A stretch of 14,627 bases of DNA from Alphaproteobacteria bacterium. GTDB taxonomy: Bacteria > Pseudomonadota > Alphaproteobacteria > Micavibrionales > UBA2020. Both the position numbers and the translations under genes were made by a program. The notes under the pieces were generated by a model that saw only the letters and a program-made list of their open reading frames with translations, made no database searches and was not told the DNA's origin. This document shows positions 6,457 through 13,227 of this stretch, one piece after another. Within the stretch, counting starts at the first letter, position 1. Every line of letters begins with the position of its first letter. Location of the stretch: NCBI GenBank assembly GCA_020853455.1, contig JADYYV010000361.1, forward strand, positions 1-14,627. The letters are read 5' to 3'.

Positions 6457-7371
6457 TTACTTGACGATCTTGTGCTGGCGCTGGCTGCAGAACACCGCGA
6501 CCACGCCCGTCTGCTCGCTGACGGAGAAAGTGGCGGGCGGGCTCGGCACCATCGGCGCGCCCTGCGGCGTCGTGATGGCAAGCGTGGGCGAAGCGGAAGC
6601 CGGGATCGGCGCGACCTGGGGCGAACCGGGCAGCGGCGGCGGGGGCGGCGGCACGTTCGGGTCGTTGGAAACGACGGGCGCGGGCAGCGGGTTCACCGCA
6701 GACGCGACGGGATCGCTGAGCGTCGCAAGAGAGATATAAGTGTCGGACGCGGCGAGAACCTGTTCCAGCCCGTCGTTCAGTTCTTTCCACAGGTCGTTTT
6801 CCAGCTTGTTGGACGTGCTGCTGGTCGAGCTGGAGGAAGTCGTCGTCAGCGTGGTTTCGCCTTTGCGCTCCACGTTCAGGAAGCCGACATCGTAATTTTT
6901 CAGGAACGGGCGGTCGAGTTCGACGCGCAGCACGCCGTTCTTGAATTCATAGCGCAGGCCGGCCATTTCCGAGATGCGGTCGACGACCTGGTCAAACGGG
7001 CGGTCCTTCGCGGTGAAGATGATCGAGCCGTGGATCTGCGGATCGAGTTCAAGATCGACATCCGCCTGCTCCGCCAGCTGGTACATCAGGTCGCGCAGCG
7101 AAACCGTCTGGTTCACGGCGACAGTCACGAGCGGCGACGGCAGTTTCAGTTCTTCGGGCGTGGTCACGACCGACTGGAATTCGGGTGTCGGCACTTCGCT
7201 GTTTGAAGCGGTCGGGATCGGCGCCATCGCGTCGCGGAAAGCCTGGCGGTCGGCTTCGGCGGGGCGGTCAAACGTCATCTGGTTTTTGGTCAACTCGCAG
7301 CTGGCAAGAGAGAGGCTGAGCGCCACCGCAATAATGGAAACGCGGATGTGGCGAGAAAAACGACCAGTCAT
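6457..7371 (-). CDS. N-terminal fragment of the secretin: lipoprotein signal and STN/N0 domain
   Basis: This 304-residue piece ends at the internal TAA. It starts with a basic segment and a hydrophobic core leading to a lipobox, LAS|C, with Cys25 as the expected lipidated residue. Residues about 82-152 form an STN/N0-type domain, including the segments LRDLMYQLAEQADVDLELD and FDQVVDRISEMAGLRYEF. A Ser/Thr-rich stretch follows at 172-188, then an FW-like KLENDLWKEL segment typical of MshL proteins, then a Pro-rich loop at 240-256. AGGG lies about 10 nt before the ATG. Alone it might be exported and lipidated, but it lacks the pore-forming part. Confidence 0.75.
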   Translation of the reverse strand: MTGRFSRHIRVSIIAVALSLSLASCELTKNQMTFDRPAEADRQAFRDAMAPIPTASNSEVPTPEFQSVVTTPEELKLPSPLVTVAVNQTVSLRDLMYQLAEQADVDLELDPQIHGSIIFTAKDRPFDQVVDRISEMAGLRYEFKNGVLRVELDRPFLKNYDVGFLNVERKGETTLTTTSSSSTSSTSNKLENDLWKELNDGLEQVLAASDTYISLATLSDPVASAVNPLPAPVVSNDPNVPPPPPPLPGSPQVAPIPASASPTLAITTPQGAPMVPSPPATFSVSEQTGVVAVFCSQRQHKIVK

Positions 7372-7409
7372 GCCAGGATGCCCTAACTCTTTATAATTAT
7401 GTTGAACGC

Positions 7410-7430
7410 CAAAACCGCTCTATGGTTTTG
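7410..7430 (-). repeat. Short inverted repeat between pilU and the secretin gene
   Basis: CAAAACC (7410-7416) and GGTTTTG (7424-7430) form a 7-bp stem with a 7-nt loop in the 72-nt gap between the two genes. No T-run follows on the minus strand. It could be an mRNA processing or stability hairpin. A function is not shown. Confidence 0.35.
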
Positions 7431-7443
7431 ATATCAAACATTC

Positions 7444-8565
7444 TTACAGAGAGAGTTTTGAGGTGTCAATGTTGGACATGCCCGAACCTTTGCCGCCGAT
7501 TTTCGCGTTCTGGACGCGAATTTTCATATCCGCGGGAATATCCGCCTCGGCGATCGCCGTCATCTCGTTAATGAGGCCTTCGCTATAAAGCTTGAAGATA
7601 GACTGGTCGAACGTGACCATGCCGGCCGGGTTGTTATTACCCATAACCTCTTTGACCTTGACGGTGTCGCCCTTCAGGATCAATTCCTTGATCAGCGCTT
7701 CGTTCAGAAGGATCTCGAGCGCCACGACCATGCTGCCGTCGACCGCGCGCACCAGGCGCTGGGCGATGATCGCGCGCAGGTTCAGGCTGAGCGCGATGCG
7801 CATCTGCTGCTGCCGGTCTTCGGGGAAGAAGTTGATCATGCGCTCGATCGCCTGCGCCGCGTTGTTCGTGTGGATGGTCGCAAAGCACAGGTGGCCGGTT
7901 TCGGCGGCGGTGATCGTCTGTTCCATGACCTCGGGGTCGCGCACCTCGCCCACAAGAATAACGTCGGGTTTCTGGCGCAGCGCGTTTTTCAGCGCGACTT
8001 GATAGGAATTCGTGTCGATGCCGATCTCGCGCTGCGTCACCACGCCTTTTTTATGCTCGTGGTAATATTCGATCGGGTCTTCGATCGTGACGATGTGGCC
8101 GCCATGCGTGCGGTTGCGAAAATCGATCATGGAAGCAAGCGAGGTCGATTTACCGGACGCGGTCACGCCCGACACCATGATGAGCCCGCGTTTTTCGATC
8201 GCCAGCGATTCCAGGATTTTCGGCAGGCGCAGCTGCTCGAACGACGGGATCGTGCTGGTGATGCGGCGGATGACCATCGCGGTATGCTGGCGCTGGCGCA
8301 GGACGTTCACGCGGAAACGGCCTTCCTTGCCCATGTCGAAGGCGAGGTTGAGTTCCATGTTCGAATCGAATTCGCGGCGCTGGCGCGAGGTCAGCACCTC
8401 GTTCAGCATCGCCTGCACGTCGTCTTCCTGCAATACCTGCTCGCCCAGCGGGTTCAGCTCGCCGTTCACGCGCAGCATCGGCGGCACACCCACGGTAATA
8501 TAGATGTCGGTCGCCTGCTTCTGGATCATCTCATTGAGATAAGCGTATATCGCAACTCCGCTCAA
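7444..8565 (-). CDS. pilU: PilU-type pilus retraction ATPase
   Basis: This is a 373-residue hexameric secretion-type ATPase that works with PilT to pull pili back at the inner membrane. Visible motifs are Walker A GVTASGKST (133-141), the Asp box IEDPIEY (161-167), Walker B DVILVGEVRD (201-210) and the His box AETGHLCFATIHTNNA (221-236). Unlike PilT, it lacks the AIRNLIRE-type signature, and its C-terminus has the FDQSIFKLY...G segment (319-330) typical of PilU. The start is TTG at 8565. It gives a standard family N-terminus and has GGGGG about 9 nt upstream, whereas the next ATG (codon 13) would cut into the N-terminal domain. It overlaps the pilT stop by 4 nt (TTGA), so translation is probably coupled. 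Confidence 0.93.
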   Translation of the reverse strand: MSGVAIYAYLNEMIQKQATDIYITVGVPPMLRVNGELNPLGEQVLQEDDVQAMLNEVLTSRQRREFDSNMELNLAFDMGKEGRFRVNVLRQRQHTAMVIRRITSTIPSFEQLRLPKILESLAIEKRGLIMVSGVTASGKSTSLASMIDFRNRTHGGHIVTIEDPIEYYHEHKKGVVTQREIGIDTNSYQVALKNALRQKPDVILVGEVRDPEVMEQTITAAETGHLCFATIHTNNAAQAIERMINFFPEDRQQQMRIALSLNLRAIIAQRLVRAVDGSMVVALEILLNEALIKELILKGDTVKVKEVMGNNNPAGMVTFDQSIFKLYSEGLINEMTAIAEADIPADMKIRVQNAKIGGKGSGMSNIDTSKLSL

Positions 8566-9764
8566 AAGGAATATCCCCCTTCAGGCTTGTCTGTCTCCGT
8601 CATGGGCGGCGGCTTCGCGGGCGCGGCTGCGGGCTTGGCGCCGCCGGTCAGCGGGTTGGCCTTTTTCGCGGGCGGGGGCGGCGGGGCGCCTTTGCCATGC
8701 GCGCCGCCGGCGGGCGCGGATGCTTCTTCAAGCGATTCCGTCGCGTCCTTCAGCACTTCGTCCGCGACTTCCTGCGTGACAAGACCGGAGATGAGAAGGT
8801 CGTTCACCGAATCCTCCATCGTCTGCATGCCGTAGCGCGAACCGGTCTGGATCATCGAGTAAATCTGCGCCAGCTGGTTTTCGCGGATCAGGTTTCGCAC
8901 CGCGTTGGTGCCCACCATGATCTCGTGCGCGGCGACGCGGCCGCCGCCCGCTTTTTTCAGCAGCGACTGCGCGATAATGCCCTGCACGGATGACGACAGC
9001 ATCGCGCGGACCATTTCTTTCTCGGCGGCAGGAAACACGTCGATGACGCGGTCGATGGTTTTGGCGGCGGTGTTCGAGTGCAGTGTTCCGAAGACCAAGT
9101 GGCCGGTTTCGGCGGCGGTCAGCGCGAGCGAGATGGTTTCATGGTCGCGCATCTCCCCCACCAGAATGACGTCGGGGTCTTCGCGAAGGGCGGATTTCAG
9201 CGCGCGCCCGAATGATTTGGTGTCGTTACCCACCTCGCGGTGGTTGACCAGCGAGGTCTTGGAGTTGTGGAAGAATTCGACGGGGTCTTCGACGGTCAGG
9301 ATGTGGTAGGGATATTTCTGGTTGATGTGGTTGATCATGGACGCGAGCGTCGTGGATTTACCGGAGCCTGTCGGGCCGGTCACCAGCACAAGGCCTTTTT
9401 CAAGCTCGGCCAAGCGGCGGATGACGGGCGGCAGGTCCAGCTGCTCCATCGTCGGGATTTTCGTCGGAATGACCCGGAAGACGGCGGCGGAGCCCTGGCG
9501 GTTGGTGAAGGCGTTCACGCGGAAACGCGCGTCCTGCCCCAGCGAAATAGCAAAGTCGTGCTCGAGGTCGCGTTCGTAAACGGCACGCTGTTCTTCCGTC
9601 ATGACCGAAAAAAGCATCGCGCGGATGGCGTCGGCGGTCAGCACATCGGTTTTAATGCGCTGCAGGTCGCCGTCGATGCGGACGATCGGCTGGTTGCTGC
9701 CCGCAAGGTGCAAGTCGGAGCCCTTGTTGTCGAGCGTGAATTTCAAGAGTTCTGTGATGTCCAC
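8562..9764 (-). CDS. pilT: PilT twitching-motility retraction ATPase with Pro/Ala-rich tail
   Basis: This is the 400-residue pilus retraction motor. Key motifs are Walker A GPTGSGKST (130-138), the Asp box VEDPVEF (158-164), Walker B DVILVGEMRD (198-207), the His box AETGHLVFGTLHSNTA (218-233) and the PilT signature AVRNLIREN (288-296), all intact. Typical PilT proteins end near residue 345. Here a tail of about 55 residues follows, rich in Pro, Ala, Gly and Lys, with a run of five Pro at 361-365. The start is GTG at 9764, with GGGGGA 6 nt upstream and a family-like N-terminus. A 126-nt gap separates it from the prepilin peptidase gene, so it may have a promoter of its own. It overlaps pilU by 4 nt. 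Confidence 0.95.
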   Translation of the reverse strand: MDITELLKFTLDNKGSDLHLAGSNQPIVRIDGDLQRIKTDVLTADAIRAMLFSVMTEEQRAVYERDLEHDFAISLGQDARFRVNAFTNRQGSAAVFRVIPTKIPTMEQLDLPPVIRRLAELEKGLVLVTGPTGSGKSTTLASMINHINQKYPYHILTVEDPVEFFHNSKTSLVNHREVGNDTKSFGRALKSALREDPDVILVGEMRDHETISLALTAAETGHLVFGTLHSNTAAKTIDRVIDVFPAAEKEMVRAMLSSSVQGIIAQSLLKKAGGGRVAAHEIMVGTNAVRNLIRENQLAQIYSMIQTGSRYGMQTMEDSVNDLLISGLVTQEVADEVLKDATESLEEASAPAGGAHGKGAPPPPPAKKANPLTGGAKPAAAPAKPPPMTETDKPEGGYSF

Positions 9765-9795
9765 TGTTCGTCCCCCATTGGCCCATGACCGTCCA

Positions 9796-9815
9796 AGGCA
9801 GGTCGTTGCCTGCCT
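9796..9815 (-). promoter_or_regulatory. Hairpin in the leader of pilT
   Basis: AGGCAGG (9796-9802) and CCTGCCT (9809-9815) form a perfect 7-bp stem with a 6-nt loop, about 30 nt before the GTG start of pilT, in the only longer gap (126 nt) of this part of the locus. No T-run follows, so it does not look like an intrinsic terminator. It may affect mRNA stability or ribosome access, or be chance. No clear promoter was found in the gap. Confidence 0.35.
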
Positions 9816-9890
9816 CTACACCTTCATAAGATAGCCTAAATAGATTGAATAAACGGTAAATTCTGGATTGCCATATTGGACGGCGCGCCT

Positions 9891-10700
9891 TTAGCGCAAC
9901 AGAAAGACCGGGCCCTGCCACAACAGCATGGCGGCAAAAGCCAGCAGCAGCGCGGGGCCGAACGGGAATTCGGCTTCTTTTTTGATTTTTTGCCAGATAA
10001 CCGCCAGAAAAATGCCGATAACGCCCGCCACCAGCATCAGATAGGCCGCAGAATCGGGATTGAGGCCCAGCCAGAACCCCGCAACGGCGAAAAATTTCAC
10101 GTCGCCCCAGCCGAGCGCGTCTTTTTTGCGCCAGATCATGATGCCCTGACGCAGCGCCAGCGACACCGCCACATATAATATGGCCGCGCCCAGCCCCTCG
10201 CCGCCCCTTTGCGTGATAAAGCCGATAGCGTCGGGCGACTGGAAGGCGTTGGCCGCCAGCATCCCGATGCCCGCCGCCAGCATGGCAAGGTTCAGGCCGT
10301 CGGGGATGATCTTGAATTCGAAATCGATCGCGACAATCGCCGCCACCAGCGGCGCCAGCGCGAAGAAAAAGAACACCTGCGGCACCTGAAAGCCGAAACG
10401 CGCGTAAAAGGCGACGCACAGGGCGAGCGTGCCCAGTTCGATCAGCGGATATTGCCAGCCTATTTTCGCGCCGCAGCCGCGGCAGCGGCCGCGCAGCGCG
10501 AGCCATGAAAACAGCGGCACAAGATCAAGCGCCGTCAGGTTGCGCCCGCAGCTGGTGCAGGCCGAGCGCGCCTTCTTGAAAATCGAGATATCGCGCGGGA
10601 TGCGGTAGGCGAGCGCCGTCGCGAAGCTGCCCAGCACAAGCCCCAGAAAAACGGTCGCGCCCAGAAAGAATCCGTCGGGCAGCGGGATATCGTCGTACAT
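9891..10700 (-). CDS. pilD: Type IV prepilin peptidase / N-methyltransferase
   Basis: This is a 269-residue inner-membrane aspartic peptidase (family A24) that cuts the leader from prepilins and methylates the new N-terminal residue. The N-terminal domain has GSFATALAYRIPR (24-36), then the zinc-binding cysteines CTSC (48-51) and CRGC (73-76), as in bifunctional enzymes. The catalytic aspartates are Asp126 in AIDFEFKIIPD and Asp200 in the GWGDVKFF motif. A conserved FGP motif lies near 247-249. About seven to eight membrane helices are visible. The start at 10700 has GGAGGG 8 nt upstream and comes 17 nt after the TPR gene. The two prepilins at the left of the window are the natural substrates. 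Confidence 0.95.
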   Translation of the reverse strand: MYDDIPLPDGFFLGATVFLGLVLGSFATALAYRIPRDISIFKKARSACTSCGRNLTALDLVPLFSWLALRGRCRGCGAKIGWQYPLIELGTLALCVAFYARFGFQVPQVFFFFALAPLVAAIVAIDFEFKIIPDGLNLAMLAAGIGMLAANAFQSPDAIGFITQRGGEGLGAAILYVAVSLALRQGIMIWRKKDALGWGDVKFFAVAGFWLGLNPDSAAYLMLVAGVIGIFLAVIWQKIKKEAEFPFGPALLLAFAAMLLWQGPVFLLR

Positions 10701-10717
10701 CCCGCAAACCCTCCGTC

Positions 10718-12448
10718 TTACTGGAGCGCTGCCAGGCGGCGGCGGATGCTGTCGAGCGGCAGGTTCTGGTCGATGTCGCCATCGGCGGCCATGCGCAGGA
10801 TCTGGCGGTACAGGCTTGCGGCTTCGCGCGAGCGGCCCATTTTATCGAGCAGCACGGATTTGTTGTAGAGCACGAAGCTGGTGCCGGGTTTCAGCCCTTC
10901 CGCAAGGTCGAGATAGCGCAGGGCCTGGTCATACTGGCCGGTGCTGCCGTAAGCGACGCCCAGCTGCGCTGCGATATCGCCCTGATAGGGATAGGCGTCG
11001 TGCAGTTCCTGCAGCTTTTCAACGGCCAGCTGCGGATCTTTTTCCTTCAGCAGGCCCAGCATGTTGTTGAGCGCGTCGAGGTTTTTCGGGTCGCGGTTCA
11101 GCACATCTTCATACGCGGAAAGCGCCGCGTCTTTCTGGCCCATCTTGTGCAGCGACACGGCGCGACCCATCAGGATGCGCTTGTCTTTCGGATAGTCCTT
11201 GTGCAGGTCGTCGAACAGTTCCAGCGCGGCGGAGTTGTTGCCTTCCGCCAGCGCGGCGCGCGCCTTGGTCAGGCGGCTGTCGATGCTGCCCGCGTCGCTT
11301 TCCTTGCGGATCGTCATGTAACCCGACGGCAGCGGGCGCACGATGCCCGGCTGTTCCAGGATTTCGCCCACGGTTTTCATCGCGTTGCGGTTGACGGTTT
11401 TGCTGGCGGCGGAAGGATCGAAAGGCGCGCCGGTGGCGGGGGTCGCTGCGGCGCCCGCGGCGACGGCGGCCTGCGTATCGGCCGGGCGGCTCAGCTGGTC
11501 GATCACGTCGGCGTGCTGCACGATCGCAAGCTCGGCGTCGTTGGGCGAAGTCGCGTTCGCGGCGGGATTGGTCGTGCCGGGAACAACTGCCGTGCCGGGC
11601 GCCGCCCATGACGGGGCGGATTCGCCGGGCGCCGCTTCAACAGGCGCGGCGGCAACGGCGGGGTCTGCGGCGGCGGGCTGCGGCGGCATGCCGTCGGGCG
11701 TCGCGGGCGCGGCCGCGGCCGGCGCATCGGGCGTGTCATCGGACGCATCGACAGGCGGCGCGCCTGCGGGAACGGCGGCGATGGCGGTCGCTTCGTCGCC
11801 GGGCGGCAGGCCCAGTACGGCGGCAGCGGCTGCCGGATCGGTGGTCGCGGGCGCGGCTGACGGATCGGCGGCAGGCGTTGCGAAAGGATCGGCGGGATTG
11901 CCGGCCGCAGGCGCGGTTGCGGCAAGCGGATCGGCGGCAGGCGCGCCCGCAGCGACCGCAACATCGGTCGCGGGCATCACGGGCGTGACGGCGGCGACGG
12001 GGTCCGCGGCGGGTGCCGCCATTGGATCTGCCGCGGGTGCCGCCATTGGATCAGCGGCAGGAGCAGCGCCGGAAGCCGCGAGCGGATCAACAGCCGCAAC
12101 GGCGGGCGCTGCGGGATCGGGCATCGGGGGCGCTGCGGCCATATCGGCAGGCGGCGTGACGGGTGTCTGCTGCGCGGTCACATGGATGGGTTCGTCATTA
12201 TTGCCCATGAACCAGAAATATCCGCCGGCGATGCCGGCCACAACCAGCAGCGCGACCAGCACCAGCAGGTTTTTGCGTCCGCCGCCGGCTGCGCCCGCCA
12301 TGCTGCGCGACGGGGCCGAAAGCGACTTTTCCGCAGGGGCGGACGCGCCTTCGAGTTCCTCGAGGCCTGCGTCCATTTCACCGAGATCGTCACCCGCAAG
12401 TTCTTCGGGCGCGGCTGCGTTGCTGTCTTTTTTGCCGAAAAGTTTCAT
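10718..12448 (-). CDS. Membrane-anchored TPR protein with long Ala/Pro-rich linker
   Basis: The 576-residue protein has three parts. There is a short, acidic cytoplasmic N-terminus (1-58) and one membrane helix (60-81). A low-complexity Ala/Pro/Asp linker covers about 90-345, with PMAAPAAD-type repeats near 134-149. A C-terminal domain of TPR-like helical repeats covers about 387-555, for example ALSAYEDVLNRDPKNLDALN (442-461) and QYDQALRYLDLAEGLKPG (505-522). The topology puts the TPR domain in the periplasm at the end of a long arm. In MSHA-type loci the TPR protein MshN holds a similar place near the secretin MshL. In other T4P systems, TPR pilotins assist secretin assembly. It overlaps the ABC ATPase gene by 4 nt (ATGA). 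An equivalence to MshN is inferred from layout, not from detailed similarity. Confidence 0.85.
   Translation of the reverse strand: MKLFGKKDSNAAAPEELAGDDLGEMDAGLEELEGASAPAEKSLSAPSRSMAGAAGGGRKNLLVLVALLVVAGIAGGYFWFMGNNDEPIHVTAQQTPVTPPADMAAAPPMPDPAAPAVAAVDPLAASGAAPAADPMAAPAADPMAAPAADPVAAVTPVMPATDVAVAAGAPAADPLAATAPAAGNPADPFATPAADPSAAPATTDPAAAAAVLGLPPGDEATAIAAVPAGAPPVDASDDTPDAPAAAAPATPDGMPPQPAAADPAVAAAPVEAAPGESAPSWAAPGTAVVPGTTNPAANATSPNDAELAIVQHADVIDQLSRPADTQAAVAAGAAATPATGAPFDPSAASKTVNRNAMKTVGEILEQPGIVRPLPSGYMTIRKESDAGSIDSRLTKARAALAEGNNSAALELFDDLHKDYPKDKRILMGRAVSLHKMGQKDAALSAYEDVLNRDPKNLDALNNMLGLLKEKDPQLAVEKLQELHDAYPYQGDIAAQLGVAYGSTGQYDQALRYLDLAEGLKPGTSFVLYNKSVLLDKMGRSREAASLYRQILRMAADGDIDQNLPLDSIRRRLAALQ
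12009..12052 (-). repeat. Tandem 24-bp repeat in the linker of the TPR protein
   Basis: Two identical 20-nt copies, at 12009-12028 and 12033-12052, recur with a 24-nt period and encode PMAAPAAD twice. The flanking codons carry more diverged copies, such as AADPLAA and AADPVAA. The near identity at DNA level suggests recent slippage, so linker length may vary between strains. Confidence 0.75.
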
Positions 12449-13227
12449 GATTCGTAGACCCTTTTTGAACCTTCGATGACTTTGAGGAATGCGCGTTCCA
12501 GGTATTCCTGTTTCGCGCTCTGTTTAAGCTCCGCGGGCGTGCCCGTGAATTTCAGGCGTCCGTCATGGATGACGGCGACGTTGTCGCAGATTTCGTCCAT
12601 GTCCGACAAAATATGCGACGATAAAAATACTGTCATGCCCGCTTTGCGGCAGGCGGCGATTTCATCCTTCACCAGCACGCGCGCGAGCGGGTCGAGGCCG
12701 CTCATCGGCTCGTCGAGGATCAGGAGCGGGCAGCCGGTCAGCCACGTGCCCATCAGCCCGGCTTTCTGGCGCATGCCCTTGGAATAGGTGTTCACGCGGC
12801 GCTTCAGCGCCTGCCTTGTCAGCGACACGCGGTCGGCCGCCTGCATCACGGCTTCTTCCGTGAAGGGACACTTGTAAAGCGCCAGCGAGAATTTCACGAA
12901 TTCAAGGCCGGACAAAAAGGGCGGCGGCTCGAATTTTTCGGGCAGGTAGGCGATCTTGGCCTTGGTTTCCGCGTCCAGGTTTTTTCGCCCGAACACTTCC
13001 ACGCTGCCCTTGGACGATTCCATGAGGCCGAGAATAATCTTGATCAGCGTCGTTTTGCCCACGCCGTTCAGGCCGATCAGGCCGAAGGTTTTTCCGGCGG
13101 GAACGTCGAAGCTGATGTCCTCGATAACCGTGCCGTGCCCGTAATCGGCAGTCACGCCCGCGATCCGGATGGCCGGCGCGGCAGTGTCTGGTTTTACGGC
13201 GGGTTGCGCGGTCATGGTATTGGTCAT
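12445..13227 (-). CDS. ABC-2 type transporter ATP-binding protein in the pilus gene series
   Basis: This is a 260-residue ABC ATPase. Motifs are Walker A GLNGVGKTT (52-60), a Q-loop region YLPEKFEPPP (94-103) with Glu97 where many families have Gln, signature YSKGMRQK (148-155), Walker B LLILDEPMSGLD (168-179) and the H-loop SSH (203-205). The YSKGM signature and YLPE loop fit ABC-2 exporters of the NatA/CcmA type. No permease adjoins it; the permease at 4729-5550 is the likely partner. It overlaps both neighbours by 4 nt (ATGA), so it is firmly inside the pilus gene series and not a bystander. It resembles the placement of PilH in Myxococcus. The substrate is unknown. M5 is an alternative start. 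Confidence 0.9.
   Translation of the reverse strand: MTNTMTAQPAVKPDTAAPAIRIAGVTADYGHGTVIEDISFDVPAGKTFGLIGLNGVGKTTLIKIILGLMESSKGSVEVFGRKNLDAETKAKIAYLPEKFEPPPFLSGLEFVKFSLALYKCPFTEEAVMQAADRVSLTRQALKRRVNTYSKGMRQKAGLMGTWLTGCPLLILDEPMSGLDPLARVLVKDEIAACRKAGMTVFLSSHILSDMDEICDNVAVIHDGRLKFTGTPAELKQSAKQEYLERAFLKVIEGSKRVYES

Larger units (their letters stand above)
5572..7371 (-). pseudogene. mshL: MshL/PilQ-like secretin interrupted by one in-frame TAA
   Basis: The whole frame spans 599 codon positions before its final stop, a normal length for an MshL-type secretin. Secretins form the outer-membrane ring through which the pilus passes. A TAA at 6459-6457 replaces codon 305, between HKIVK and FIDTFRKRVSTQVLIEAK, inside a conserved stretch that leads into the secretin domain. 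Frame and homology continue unbroken on both sides, with no insertion or deletion. One substitution from GAA, CAA or AAA explains it; Glu is common at about this position in relatives as I recall them. The next base is T (TAAT), generally an efficient stop context, so read-through is not favoured. A sequencing error, a recent inactivation or a rare suppressor are the alternatives. If the stop is real, no exported secretin is made. Confidence 0.8.

Noticed and set aside
6430..6459. Genetic code change with TAA read as sense
   Set aside because: Other genes here use TAA as a normal stop, for example the secretin's own end at 5574-5572 and the end of the membrane-anchored gene at 3946-3944.
5551..7206. 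551-codon open frame on the plus strand
   Set aside because: It lies wholly antisense to the secretin gene, is dominated by Arg, Gly and His from GC-rich codons, and shows no domain or ribosome site. The minus frame has clear secretin motifs.
7870..8835. 321-codon open frame on the plus strand
   Set aside because: It is antisense across the conserved parts of pilU and the pilT tail, with no recognisable protein features.
11343..12479. 378-codon Ala/Gly/Ser-rich open frame on the plus strand
   Set aside because: It is the mirror of the Ala-rich linker of the TPR protein; its low complexity follows from the opposite strand.
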